Shown here piece after piece: positions 50,030-60,235 of a DNA stretch of 64,000 nt. Each line of letters begins with the position of its first letter. Position 1 is the stretch's first letter. The DNA is taken from contig OY755241.1 of assembly GCA_963576725.1 (NCBI GenBank), positions 72,738,799 to 72,802,798 on the forward strand, written 5' to 3'. This DNA comes from Azorinus chamasolen. Lineage: Eukaryota > Mollusca > Bivalvia > Cardiida > Solecurtidae. Under the pieces are notes generated by a model, which saw only the letters and a list, made by a program, of their open reading frames with translations, made no database searches and was not told where the DNA came from. A program made the translations under genes and the position numbers.

Positions 50030-50780
50030 AACACTTTCTCAAACGGTTGTAACGAGTCGGAAGTAAGTAAACAATGTAACAAAGCAAGTAAAACATGAAA
50101 CAGATCAGAGTTATGGCAGAATATTTTTCAGCACAATATGAGTTAATTTAGATGCTGTGCAGTAACTGCAAACTCCGCCCAGTTAGCCAGATCAAGAAGG
50201 ATGTACATGACATATTACTCCATAATCCTGACAGAATGGAATATATTCTTCCGATGTTGGACAGACGGTAAATGTGTGTGGAACTTAACCCTGCGTTCAG
50301 CTGACGCTTCGTTTGAGTTATATTTCATGAATTTCTAAGTATAAGTGTAAACTATGATTAATACACTCTTAAATGGTCAGTGACGCGACACGGAGACATT
50401 TATTAATACAGGTATACTGAAAAGGGAAAGTTCAAGATGTCATGTGTTCTGCAACAGAAAAAAAAGAGAAATAATCTCTAGAGAAGAATTACGACAAGCG
50501 GCACTCTAAATATGGATGATATTCTAGCATCCCGGCAGAGGTGTAACTAAAATATGTAACCCACTCGTGTAGTTTTAGTCACCTGCAAAACTTGCGTCTG
50601 CTAAAAATTCATGCTAAAAATTTCTTTACAAAATTGGTATTTGGTATTGTGATGAATCATCTGGATCAAAACAAGTTTGAAAGATAACCGACATATGAAT
50701 CAATAATTTCATCATGTGGGTATAAAGTTGCTGAATTTTTATAATGGCAAATGAATATGATGTTTTTGGCCATGGCGGAA
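50030..50780. other. No gene or repeat recognised
   Basis: No domain-bearing ORF. The phrase ATTTTTATAATGGCAAATGAA near 50735 precedes TT-A sequence (GCCATGGCGGAAAATGTAG). Confidence 0.4.
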
Positions 50781-50785
50781 AATGT

Positions 50786-50877
50786 AGAATCAGATCTATA
50801 TTAGCCTAAGCAAACAGAGTAGATTGTGACCAGACGGCTCCGACAATATCCGTCTGATCTGGGTCTACACTGTAAAA
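50786..50877 (-). repeat. TT-A hairpin cut by another palindromic element
   Basis: GCAAACAGAGTAGATTGTGA, apex GGCTCCGACAATATCC, GGGTCTACACTG, then foreign sequence where TTTGC should be. Confidence 0.65.
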
Positions 50878-50885
50878 AAGCCCCG

Positions 50886-51050
50886 TTGAAAATTACGGGA
50901 AAAATCCCGAAAGCTGGTTTCCAGGACATTCCCGTAAAAGTTACAGCCGAAACCGTATTTTTTTACTGTAAGTCCGTAAATTTTACGGGATAAATCCTGG
51001 AAACCAGCTGCCGGGAAATTTCCGTTAAAAAATACGGGATGTTTAACCCG
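50886..51050. mobile_element. CCCGTA palindromic element
   Basis: Arms CCCGTTGAAAATTACGGG .. GCTGGTTTCCAGGA .. CCCGTAAAAGTTACAG fold onto CTGTAAGTCCG .. TCCTGGAAACCAGCTGCC .. AAAATACGGG. The short word TTACGGG recurs several times. Superfamily unknown. Confidence 0.65.
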
Positions 51051-51130
51051 TTTAAATGCATCTTCTCACATTAATTGTAAGGATTACAAAAGATAAGTTA
51101 CATTTTTTAATTTTATTAATAACTGTTTAA

Positions 51131-52347
51131 TAACAAGAGGGCCATGATGGCCCTGTATTACTCACCTGGTTTGCTCTGTTTTACTATACCTAAGCTCTGG
51201 CCATATTAGTTTCCGTTGTAAACCGACAACGCAAAGGGCGTGGTCACTTTTAACCTGGGACAAAATTTAAATAATCTTTGAGGAGGTCTACTAAAAATAC
51301 TACAAAACAAATATCTCAGACTCTTAAAGCTTTGGGGTTCAGGCAAGATACATTGTACGTTTTTACTATATAATCCTATGTAAGCCCCCCCCCCACAGGG
51401 TTGGGCCAATTTTCACCCCAGAGACAAAATCTGAACAATCTAAGTAGAGGTCCAATAGATGAATCTACATACCAAATTTGGTAGCCCTAGGGCTTATGGA
51501 ATTTGACATTAAGATTTTTAAAGTTTTCAGTAAAATTTGTGACCCTCGGGCAGAGCCAATTTCCAACCTAGGGAATTAATTTGAACAATTTTGTTAAGGT
51601 TTACAAGATGATGCTACATACCAAATATCACAGCCCTAAACCTTTTTAGTTTCGGACAAGAAGATTTTTAAAACTTTTACTATATAATCCTATGTAAAAC
51701 TTTTGACCACCTGGGTGGGGACAATTTTACCTCAGGAGCAAAATTTGCAAAGCACTGGCAAAGGTCCACCAGATGATGCTATATACCAAATACCACAGCT
51801 ATAAGCTTTTTGGTTTTGGACAAGATTTTTAAAGTTTTTACTGTATAATCCTATGTAAAACTTGTGACCCCTACGCTAGGGCGTGGCCATCTTTGACCCT
51901 AGGGGCTTAATTTGGACACACTTAGTAAAGATTCACTAGATGATGCTACACACCAAATATCACAGCTATGAGCTTTTCTGTTTCGGACAAGAATATTTTA
52001 CTTTTAAATTCAATGTAAAACTTGTGACCAATTTAAGCCCAAGGGACAAAATCTGAACAATCTAAGTAGTGGGCCACTAGATGATTCTACATACCAAAAT
52101 TGGAAGCCCTAGGCCATAGTTGTTGACAAGAGGATTTTTAAAGTTTTTTTTTCTTTTTAACCAGTTCTACATGGAATCAAATTAATTGAACAACTTTGGA
52201 AGAGGTTGATCCAAGGAACATTCCTGCCAAGTTTAGTAAAGGTCCAGCAAGAAGTTTAGGAGATGTCATTTTAATAAAAATGTGGACGTCGGACACAGGG
52301 CGATAACGATAGCTCACCTTGGCATCTCGTGCCAGGTGAGCTAACAA
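51131..52347. mobile_element. Dispersed repeat M of about 150-bp units with a Helitron-like 3' hairpin
   Basis: The left end AACAAGAGGGCCATGATGGC, CCTG holds a short palindrome (GGGCCATGATGGCCC). About six diverged units of 145-165 bp follow, each with TTTTACTATATAATCCTATG, CTTGTGACCCC, GGTCCACTAGATGATGCTAC, ATACCAAATATCACAGC and TTTTAAAG. The right end is GCTCACCTTGGCA-TCTCG-TGCCAGGTGAGC followed by CTAA (in parts), a hairpin plus CTRR as at Helitron termini. CTCACCTGG near the left end inverts the right CCAGGTGAG. I have seen such GGGCCATGATGGCCC repeats in molluscs. The Helitron/Helentron reading is tentative. Confidence 0.5.
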
Positions 52348-52429
52348 AACAATAACATAACTATAAGAGCTGTCACAAGACTGCGCGCTTGATAGAAGCA
52401 AATCATAGAAACATAATGTTTTAAGCAAT

Positions 52430-52638
52430 TCACTGATGGGCTATTTTAAGACTCAACCTCTTTTAACGAATCTACTGAAAAGGAGCATTTAATAGAAAAA
52501 AGGGAAATTCAGAATTTTGTATACTTGAAACCAGTGATAAATAGAGCATTTGCTCCTTTGAAGAAAATGCGCTATTTATCACGAATTTTTCAAAACGTGA
52601 CACTTACAGGGTTGTCAATATATGAGGGAATGGGTTAC
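52430..52638 (-). mobile_element. TT-B hairpin MITE
   Basis: Right end ATATGAGGGAATGGGTTAC; left end decayed (GATGGGCTATTTTAAGAC). Hairpin GTGATAAATAGAGCATTTGC with mismatched right arm. Confidence 0.75.
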
Positions 52639-52639
52639 G

Positions 52640-53620
52640 TCCAAAAGGGGGAGATAATGTAACCAAATTAAATTAATTCCACCTGGACCTTTAAATCCCT
52701 GGTTATTTCATTGCGATCAAAATTCATTCCACCTTGACCTTTAAGGTCCCTGATCATTTCAATTCAATGACGTACAAAACTTTAAAAGTCACCGAATGTG
52801 ACAAAAATCTCCCAAACCCCAACTGTCCTAGCTAAGTCCAATGGCCATAACGTTGCAATGACATAAGTGACCCTGGCAAAAAGTATGTCTCCCACAAGTA
52901 CACTAGATGGTGATCATGTTTCATTGACACCCCTCAAAAACTGTAGAAGCAGTTCATGCCACAAACTTTCTTGCACATTTTGCCCAAGTCCAAGTGACAT
53001 AATTCTGCAATGACAAATGCTAATGCATGTCTTGCACAAGTCCAAGGGTCATATCTCTGCAATGAACCGGGCAAAAAGTATGTCCTGCACAAGTACATTT
53101 GATGGTGATCAGGTATATGAAGTTTCATTGAAATTGCTTCAAAACTGTAGAAGTAACATTATTTGCACATTTTGACCAAGTCCAATGGCCAGAACTCTGC
53201 AATGACACATGTGACCAGGGCAAAAAAGTATATGTCTTCCAAAAGTACACTTGATTATGGTTATGTGTATGAAGTCTCATTGACATGCCTTCAAAACTGT
53301 AGAACACACTTTTTGGCGGACCGACAGATCGCCCAAGGGGTATAAAATGGGGAGAAAATTCAAACAAAATGTAGTCTCGAGTTATCTAGTATGACTGAGT
53401 GTGGTCCCTGATCACTTCAGAGAAGAATCAAACCAAATCCAGAAGTACTATAGACGATATATTTACGTGATAATAGGCTCCATGCAAAACTTCAACCAAA
53501 TGTCCAAGTTCAAAGGGAGGAGACATTTCAAGTCAATTCAATCTAGATTGCACTATTACATTACTATGTAAGGTTCCTAATTACTTCTGCAAAGTATCAA
53601 ATTAAACCCATGAGCAAACA
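52640..53620. repeat. Dispersed repeat S with about 150-bp internal units
   Basis: Three units share AAAAAGTATGTC(T/C), CAAGTACACT(A/T)GATGGTGA, AAACTGTAGAAG and CAAGTCCAATGGCC, spaced 150-170 bp (about 52870, 53060, 53225). The flanks hold GGGGGAGATAATG and GGACCGACAGATCGCCC. ORFs on both strands are repeat products. Class unknown to me. Confidence 0.5.
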
Positions 53621-53641
53621 AGGTAACGGATGAGTAAAAAT

Positions 53642-53720
53642 AGTGAACAGTGTCTCATATTTGTAGAATGAAACTTAGGACTAAACAGTGTCTCATATTT
53701 GTAGAATGAAACTTAGGATT
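53642..53720. repeat. Tandem duplication of about 43 bp
   Basis: AACAGTGTCTCATATTTGTA, GAATGAAACTTAGGA occurs twice with no difference I can see. Confidence 0.8.
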
Positions 53721-54083
53721 TCTATGTGTATTGATGTTCCATATTTCCTAGAAACAACTTAATTTAACCCAACTTTGTTCAAATATTCTGATGTTATATC
53801 TCCATAGTAACTGATTCGCAATTTCTCATTTGACCTTGCTTTGAGAGCAAAGTACTATTTTCTAGGTTGAGTCTTTTCAAGTCAAGTTTTGAGTAACTAG
53901 TCTTAGACTCATTTTTAGATTTTTTATTTGCATCTTCTTCATCGATGTATGAAAAACATGTACAAATATTTTTAAGCATTCCAATCATTTTCCAATCCAA
54001 TCATTTCCAAACATTTTAATACTTGATACTCCACTTGGGGACACACTTTCAGCTCGTTTTTTTAATTATTATTATTATAAGAT

Positions 54084-54155
54084 TAAGGTAGTGGGACTCG
54101 AACCCAGGATCTGGCTTACCATGCCAACACTCTACCGACTGAGTTACCAAGCCAC
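54084..54155 (-). repeat. tRNA-like sequence, pseudogene or SINE head
   Basis: On the minus strand: D stem ACTC/GAGT, anticodon stem TTGGC/GCCAG with 7-base loop ATGGTAA (anticodon GGT, Thr), and B box GGTTCGAGTCC. The acceptor stem does not pair, so a working tRNA is unlikely. No A-rich tail or target duplication identified. Confidence 0.5.
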
Positions 54156-54309
54156 ACAGTAAAACCTATAACTGAACTGTTTCACCACAATCTCTATCCG
54201 GCTACAGATTTATGACCAATTCCCTCATATAATCGTAACCCTTTGCAGACTGTAATAACTTAACTGAATTTGTATATTGGTCAATGCCATTTAACAAACT
54301 GTAAAATCA

Positions 54310-55806
54310 TATCTGAGTAAACAGCAGTTTCTGATGAAATGGCTGCTACAGCAGCAGTCTGATCTGGGTCTACTCTGTTTGCAAAGGCCAAATGGTTCCT
54401 ATATCAGCTGTCTGATCTCGATCTACTCTGTTTGCAAATGTCAAATGGCCCCTACAATAGCTGTCTGATCTAGGTCTACTCCGTTTGAAAAGGCCAAATG
54501 GTTCCTACAGTAGCTGTCTGATCTGGGTCTACTCTGTTTGCAAATGTCAAATGGTCCGTACAATAGCTGTCTGATCTGGTCTACTGTTTGAAAAGGCCAA
54601 ATTGTTCCTACAGCAGCTGTCTGATCTGGGTCTACTCTGTTTTCAAATGTTAAATGACCCGTATAATAGCTGTCTGATCTGGATCTACTGTTTGCAAATG
54701 TCAAATGGCCCCTACAATAGCTGTTTGATCTGGGTCTACTGTTTGAAAAGGCCAAATGGTTCCTAAAGTAGCTCTCTGATCTGGGTCTACTCTGTTTGAA
54801 AAGGCCAAATTATTCCTACAGCAGCTGTCTGATCTGGGTCTACTCTGTTTGCAAATGTCAAATGGCCCCTACAATAGCTGTCTGATCTTGGTCTACTCTG
54901 TTTGAAAAGGCCAAATGGTTCCTACAGCAGCTGTCTGATCTGGGTCTACTCTGTTTGCAAATGTCAAATGACCCGTACAATAGCTGTCTGATCTGGTCCA
55001 CTGTTTGAAAAGGCCAAATTGTTCCTACAGCTGCTGTCTGATCTGGGTCTTCTCTGTTTTCAAATGTTAAATGACCCGTATAATAGCTGTCTGATCTGGA
55101 TCAACTGTTTGCAAATGTCAAATGGCCCCTACAATAGCTGTTTGATCTGCGTCTACTTTTTGAAAAGGCCAAATGGTTCCTACAGCAGCTGTCTGATCTG
55201 GGTCTACTCTGTTTGAAAAGGCCAAATTATTCCTACAGCAGCTGTCTGATCTGGGTCTACTCTGTTTGAAAAGGCCAAATTATTCCTACAGCAGCTGTCT
55301 GATCTGGGTCTACTCTGTTTGAAAAGGCCAAATTATTCCTACAGCAGCTGTCTGATCTGGGTCTACTCTGTTTGAAAAGGCCAAATTATTCCTACAGCAG
55401 CTGTCTGATCTGGGTCTACTCTGTTTGAAAAGGCCAAATTATTCCTACAGCAGCTGTCTGATCTGGGTCTACTCTGTTTGAAAAGGCCAAATTATTCCTA
55501 CAGCAGCTGTCTGATCTGGGTCTACTCTGTTTGCAAATGTCAAATGGCCCTTACAATATTTGTCTTATCTGGATCTACTCTATTTGCAAATGTCAAATGG
55601 CCCCTACAATACATGTAGCTGTCTGATCTGGGTCTACTGTTTGAAAAAAGGCCAAATTGTTCCTACAGCAGCTGTATGATTTGGGTCTACTGTTTGAAAA
55701 GGCCAAATTGTTCCTACAGTAACTGTCTGATCTGGGTTTACTCTCTTTGTAAAGGTCAAATGGACCCTACCGTAGTTGTCTGATCTGGGTCTACTCTGTT
55801 TGCAAA
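54310..55806. repeat. 53-bp minisatellite grown from a TT-type hairpin arm
   Basis: About 27 units. Every unit contains GCTGTCTGATCTGGGTCTAC, TCTGTTTG, the right arm of TT-A/TT-D hairpins. The first unit is preceded by a recognisable left arm (GAGTAAACAGCAGTTTCTGA). Two variants exist, GCAAATGTCAAATGGCCCC and GAAAAGGCCAAATTATTCC; they alternate as a 106-bp dimer in the first part, while six or so identical units of the second type follow at about 55210-55530. Confidence 0.95.
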
Positions 55807-55808
55807 TG

Positions 55809-56110
55809 CCAAATTAGAGAGGTGTTACTGTTTAACTTTAAGACACTTACACAAATATTGATGCTAAGTTGGAACATCCAGTTTAGAGGGGTGTGACTGT
55901 GTAACCTTAAGAGACTAACACAAATATTGATGCTAAGTTGGAGCATCCAGTTTAGAGGGGTGTTACTGTGTATCTTTAAGAGACTTACACAAATAGTGAT
56001 GCTAAGTTGGAACATCCGGTTTAGAGGGGTGTTATTGTTTAACTTTAAGACACTTACACAAATATTGATGCTAATTTGGAACACCCAGTTTAGAGGGGTG
56101 TTACTGTAGG
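55809..56110. repeat. 69-bp minisatellite grown from a TA-family end
   Basis: About four units (ATGCTAAG/T at 55861, 55930, 55999 and 56068, exactly 69 bp apart). Each contains CAGTTTAGAGGGGTGTTACT, G, the right end of TA-4 elements. As 69 is divisible by three, both strands stay open and produce a fake 107-aa repeat protein. Confidence 0.92.
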
Positions 56111-56304
56111 CCAACTTTTAATACCTATTGAATATTCATTAAGAAAATATGAAAGGTAGAACGTTGTATAAATTAAAGAAAGCAAAGAAATAGATATATC
56201 CAATTTTATCAGCAAACAGAGCAGACCCTGATCAGACGGGTTTTATCTGGGTCTACTCTGTTTGCAAATGCGTGACAACACGTTTATTTGAGGGAAAGGC
56301 TTAA
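56111..56304 (+). mobile_element. TT-D MITE, left end lost to the satellite
   Basis: Starts in mid-body (AATACCTATTGAATATTCAT) right after the last satellite unit and ends TTGAGGGAAAGGCTTAA. Hairpin apex deleted (CAGACGGGTTTTATCTGG). Confidence 0.8.
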
Positions 56305-56361
56305 AACACTTTTTGTGGGAATGAACATTGTCGTAATGAGAGCTGAATCACCTGACTAGTG

Positions 56362-56425
56362 AATATATATGACTGTATAAGGGTGTTTTAGCTATATATA
56401 TCTGTATAAGGGTGTTTTAGCTCGA
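56362..56425. repeat. Short tandem duplication
   Basis: TATATATGACTGTATAAGGG, TGTTTTAGC repeated twice with one change. Confidence 0.7.
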
Positions 56426-56504
56426 CTGTTTGAAAAATACTTGGGCTTTCCTACGCCGAGGTCAATCTTACTATGGATGTTCAGGGAATTTTTAAAAGAG
56501 TGTA

Positions 56505-56614
56505 ACAACAAAACAGTGCAGACCCTGATAAGAGAGCTCCTTTGGTAGCTATGTCATCTGGGTCTACATTGTTGCAAAGGGCAATAGATGTGTATTACCT
56601 CACTGAAAGGGTTA
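56505..56614 (+). repeat. TT-A/TT-D remnant
   Basis: AAAACAGTGCAGACCCTGAT, GAGAGCTCC, ATCTGGGTCTACATTGTTGC, ending CTGAAAGGGTTAGA. Confidence 0.65.
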
Positions 56615-56689
56615 GATGGTGATAATTAATATAGTAACCTCATTAGTCTTTCATTGTTTTTGAACATACAAAGCCCCAGATAAGGTGCG

Positions 56690-56785
56690 TACATTTAAAG
56701 ATTTTCAAGAATAGCTCCTTTATTTCTCCACCAAACCAAATACTGTGACCACTTTTTAGAATCGTTTACTGGAGAAATGACAATT
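56690..56785. repeat. TA-6-related hairpin, one arm lost
   Basis: CCCCAGATAAGGTGCGTACA, TTTCTCCACCAAACC, TGTGACCACTTTTTAGAATC, GTTTACTGGAGAAA. Its left flank resembles the reverse of the TA-6 body, linking the two families. Confidence 0.6.
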
Positions 56786-57177
56786 TTATCTGTAGCTCTG
56801 AACATGCATACATATTTTTGTGATATCCTGTCTTATCAATTATTGGTATTGAGCCATGTCAACCCTTGACTGTATAGATACACGTTTTGACACTTTACTA
56901 CATGTATAGATACGTATGTTGACACCTTTAAAACAGAATAGACATACATGTATCAGTTTGCTTATGAACCAATTTAGATTTTATTCTGCAGTTTTGTCTT
57001 AGTCACAATCCTTTACAAAAATAATCTAAATAGACTCAACTTTCTTTCATGAAGTAAAGGATTAACAAGGCAGGCTCAACATCAGATTTGTTTCGAGTTA
57101 ATATTTTGGGCTATAGATATTTAACAGAAATATTGGCAGTGTATGAAAGACAAATCTGAAGAGATGGCAACCTTGTT

Positions 57178-57470
57178 AAAATTGTTAAATTGTTGGAGCT
57201 ATTTTTGTATTTTGTGTTATTATTCTAATTATTGTTATTGTATTAGCTCTCAAATTGTTAAATTGTTAGAGATATTTTTGTATTTTGTGTTATTATTCTA
57301 ATTATTGTTATTTTTATTGTATTAGCTCTCAAATTGTTAAATTGTTAGAGATATTTTTGTATTTTGTGTAGGTCTCAATTTTTTAAATCGTTAGAACTAT
57401 TTTTGTGTTTTGTGTTATTATTGTAATTGTTTTGTATTAGCCCTCAAATTGTTAAACTGTTAGAGCAGCA
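57178..57470. repeat. AT-rich tandem repeat, unit 73-110 bp
   Basis: CAAATTGTTAAATTGTTAGA, GATATTTTTGTATTTTGTGT, TATTATTCTAATTATTG, TATTAGCTCT in four units of unequal length (starts near 57178, 57251, 57331, 57443). Confidence 0.8.
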
Positions 57471-57507
57471 TGGTAGAAACTATAGAATCTTATCGATATT
57501 AATTTAT

Positions 57508-57598
57508 AAGCAAACAAAACTCCTAGAGGAGCCGTCTGATCTGGGTCTACTGTGTTTGCAAAGGTGTAGAAAACACTTATGGAGTAAAGGTTTAAAGA
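57508..57598 (+). mobile_element. TT-A right half
   Basis: GCAAACAAAACTCCTAGAGGAG, (in parts) CCGTCTGATCTGGGTCTACT, TATGGAGTAAAGGTTTAA. The left hairpin arm is mostly missing. Confidence 0.65.
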
Positions 57599-57599
57599 G

Positions 57600-57900
57600 A
57601 CTATTGTCTATACATTGAGTGGTCGCTTTAGAGGGTCTCAGCTGTATGTCTTACTTGACACTAGTGTCTATTCATTGAGTGGTCGCTTTAGAGGGTATCA
57701 GCTGTATGTCTTACTTGACACTTGTGTCTATTCATTGAGTAGTCGCTTTAGAGGGTCTCAGCTGTATGTCTTACTTGACACTAGTGTCTATTCATTGAGT
57801 GGTCGCTTTAGAGGGTATCAGCTGTATGTCTTACTTGACACTAGTGTCTATTCATTGAGTGGTCCTTTAGAGGGTCTCAGTTGTATGTCTTATTCGCTTT
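57600..57900. repeat. 60-bp minisatellite grown from a TA-1 end
   Basis: About five units of CATTGAGTGGTCGCTTTAGA, GGGTCTCAGCTGTATGTC, TTACTTGACACTAGTGTCT. The first half equals the TA-1 right end (CATTAAGTGGTCGCATTAGA, GGGG). 60 bp is divisible by three, so a false 97-aa repeat ORF is open. Confidence 0.93.
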
Positions 57901-58009
57901 ATACTTAATGGCCTCTAGATGTTCTGTTGTGGTCGTTTCATTTGAGATGAGAAAAAAACTCGAAAAAACAATTTTTTTAGTAAAATCTGCTTACATGTAA
58001 TACTTTCCA

Positions 58010-58076
58010 TGCCTTTGCAAACAGAAAACGCAGATATGAAGGCTCCTATAGAACAGGGTCTGCTCTGTTGGACTAT
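58010..58076 (+). repeat. TT-A hairpin remnant
   Basis: CCTTTGCAAACAGAAAACGC, GGCTCCTATAGAAC, AGGGTCTGCTCTGTTGG. Confidence 0.6.
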
Positions 58077-58198
58077 ATATCTAATTCCTAAAATTAAAAT
58101 TTCCTATATAAAAATTAATCTCATCATCGTGTAATTATATTTTACATGTATATCCATCAGATGAAAGCCAAGAGTGATATAATAATAATAATATAATA

Positions 58199-58405
58199 AA
58201 GTAGAACCCCTCTAATGCGACCACTAAATAAACAAACATGACCGTCTTCATAAGCAGGCGGTTGCTTAATACAGGGCGAAGGTAATACAGTGGTAGCCTA
58301 ATGCAGGATGAAAGTGAAGCTTTCCTGCATAAAGCAGCCACCTGCTCTTAAAGACCAACGTTTATTTCTTATTGTTGCTACATGTATAAAGAGGTTCTGT
58401 TGTAT
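58199..58405. mobile_element. TA-1 MITE, scrambled hairpin
   Basis: The left end AAGTAGAACCCCTCTAATGC has lost CAG; the right ATAAAGAGGTTCTGTTG is decayed. The hairpin arm GCTTAATACAGGGCGAAGGT is partly duplicated. Confidence 0.7.
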
Positions 58406-58790
58406 ATGTTCAAAATAATAAAATGTGTATTAAACAGTACTGAAATAATCTTCCTGTTCTTTGTTTATTTCAAATTCCTACTGTACTGAATATTCATGGA
58501 CAAAATGTTTATTTCTTATGGTTGCTATAAAGAGGTTCTGCTGCGTATGTTCAAAATAATAAAATATGTATTAAAGAGTACTAAAATAGTCTCCCTGTTC
58601 TTTGTTTATTTCAAATTCCAATACCTACAGTACTGAATATTTATGGACAAAATAGTTATAATGAAATGTGGAAACAATTGTAGCCATTTTAAAAAGTAAA
58701 CAATCAGATATATCAAATTTCTTTGGTAAGCCGTCTGCTCTAAGTCTACTCTGTTTGCAAATTCGTGAAAACGTGTTTATATATGAAAGC
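58358..58790 (+). repeat. 147-bp tandem duplication joining a TA end to TT-D
   Basis: TTTATTTCTTATTGTTGCTA .. GGTTCTG .. CCTGTTCTTTGTTTATTTCA .. ATTCATGGACAAAATG is present at about 58358-58506 and again, slightly changed, at 58507-58655. The second copy continues into the TT-D hairpin remnant and GTGAAAACGTGTTTATATA. Confidence 0.75.
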
Positions 58791-58799
58791 AGAATCCTT

Positions 58800-59093
58800 T
58801 AGCCTGCTGAGTTAAATGTCGTCCATGTAAAATTTGGCTCGATTACCTCTGGAAAGCAACCTATATTAACTACCGTTAATATTCTGGCAGACACACTAGT
58901 ACAGGGAGCAGTTGGGTCTGTGTCGTCGCTGAATATATACTTATAATTTGAAGTTATCAAAACGGTGACAGGCCGAATTTGTCAGTTTTACAAACTTTGA
59001 GAGGGGAGAGTAGGTGTCTGAGGGTAAACATACTGGATCCTGACTAAAAGCGTTTGATGTAGATCCAAACTGTTTGCAACAGTAATAAGTTCC
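58800..59093. other. Mostly unassigned
   Basis: A TT-G-type right arm (GTAGATCCAAACTGTTTGC) lies at about 59059-59078. No gene seen. Confidence 0.4.
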
Positions 59094-59095
59094 CC

Positions 59096-59276
59096 TTAAC
59101 CCTTTCCTCCATAGTCTATTTTAGACTGAAAAAATGTTTTAATTGTGTAGTATAGAAACCATTGTGATAAATAGAGCATTTGCTCCTATGGAGCAAATGC
59201 TCTATTTATCACAATGGTTTCAACCGGTGATTTTTACAGAGGCGTAGAAAGTCGTATTTATGGAGGAAAGGGTTAA
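59096..59276 (-). mobile_element. TT-B hairpin MITE
   Basis: TTAACCCTTTCCTCCATAGT to TATGGAGGAAAGGGTTAA, TTAA both sides. Hairpin ATTGTGATAAATAGAGCATT perfect around GCTCCTATGGAGC. Its ends are intermediate between TT-A and TT-B. Confidence 0.88.
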
Positions 59277-59299
59277 AGGGTCAAAGGTTAAAAGTTAAA

Positions 59300-59481
59300 A
59301 TTTTAGACTGAAAAAATGTTTTAATTGTGTAGTATAGAAACCATTGTGATAAATAGAGCATTTGCTCCTATGGAGCAAATGCTCTATTTATCACAATGGT
59401 TTCAACCGGTGATTTTTACAGAGGCGTAGAAAGTCGTATTTATGGAGGAAAGGGTTAAAGGGTCAAAGGTTAAAAGTTAAA
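59300..59481 (-). repeat. Tandem duplicate of most of the TT-B element
   Basis: The 182 bp at 59118-59299 is repeated immediately at 59300-59481, apparently without change, including hairpin and right end plus AAGGGTCAAAGGTTAAAAG. It lacks the left end, so it arose by duplication, not transposition. Confidence 0.88.
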
Positions 59482-59545
59482 GGATCAAATGTAATGATAC
59501 ACATAGATCTAGATAAGCTGCGTAAAGTCAAACATCTTCAACAAT

Positions 59546-59612
59546 AGCGCTTTTATTTCTCTACCAACCCCTACTGTGACCACTCCGATACGATTCTAAA
59601 GAGTCGTATGGC
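59546..59612. repeat. TA-6-related hairpin, decayed
   Basis: TTTATTTCTCTACCAACCCC, TGTGACCACTCCGATACGAT, TCTAAAGAGTCGTATGG. It passes directly into TT-A sequence. Confidence 0.55.
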
Positions 59613-59745
59613 AGAAACTGTAGAATAATATTTATATTATATTATAAGTAAACAGCAGACCCTTATCAGACGGCTCCACTATGAGCCGTCTCGTCTGGGT
59701 CTACTCTATTTGCAATAGAGCAGAAGGCGTATTTATGGGGGCTAG
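59612..59745 (-). repeat. TT-A hairpin with right flank
   Basis: GCAGAAACTGTAGAATAATA, hairpin GTAAACAGCAGACCCTTATC, apex GGCTCCACTATGAGCC, GGGTCTACTCTATTTGC, then GGCGTATTTATGGGG. Confidence 0.7.
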
Positions 59746-59749
59746 TTTC

Positions 59750-60150
59750 ATAGTGTTGTTCAATAAATATGACAGGAAGTCAAAGTCGCCACATTATTGT
59801 AAAATAACATCTAATCACGGATGAAATTGTACTAAACATTTTCCAACAGTTTGCGAAAGTTTCGTTCCTGTCGAGCATTCTGTCATTTACATACGAATTT
59901 GCACAATTCACATTAATACCTACATTGTAACACGTAATGCATAGCTCAAATGATTTAAAACTAATACCATTGTGTTTTTAACCACACAGCAGGTGGTTCG
60001 AAGGAATTATTCCCGAGGAAAGCAAAGGATCTGATTTATCATTTTGGGCAATAACACAACCCACACACTACAAAAACTCCTGTCGGTCAAATTTGATCTG
60101 TGTGGTTCGTCTTTGTAGAATTTTATTTATTTTAAATTAATTTTAAAGAA
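59750..60150. other. No gene or repeat recognised
   Basis: AT-rich spacer. Confidence 0.4.
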
Positions 60151-60235
60151 AGATGTTTGCTGGTACACAACATGTCTATTGTTTTGCCATTGAAACTAGG
60201 GGAAAAAGGAATTAAATGCCCGACAGATATACATG

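Noticed and set aside
54084..54155. Functional tRNA-Thr gene
   Set aside because: D, anticodon and T regions are recognisable but the acceptor stem does not pair.
54310..55806. CRISPR-like regular array
   Set aside because: Units are continuous 53-bp tandem repeats without unique spacers, in a eukaryotic context.
55791..56114. 107-aa minus-strand ORF with 23-residue repeats, and the plus-strand counterpart
   Set aside because: Open only because the 69-bp satellite unit is divisible by three.
57615..57908. 97-aa ORF with 20-residue repeats
   Set aside because: Translation of a 60-bp satellite derived from a TA-1 end; both strands are non-coding repeat.
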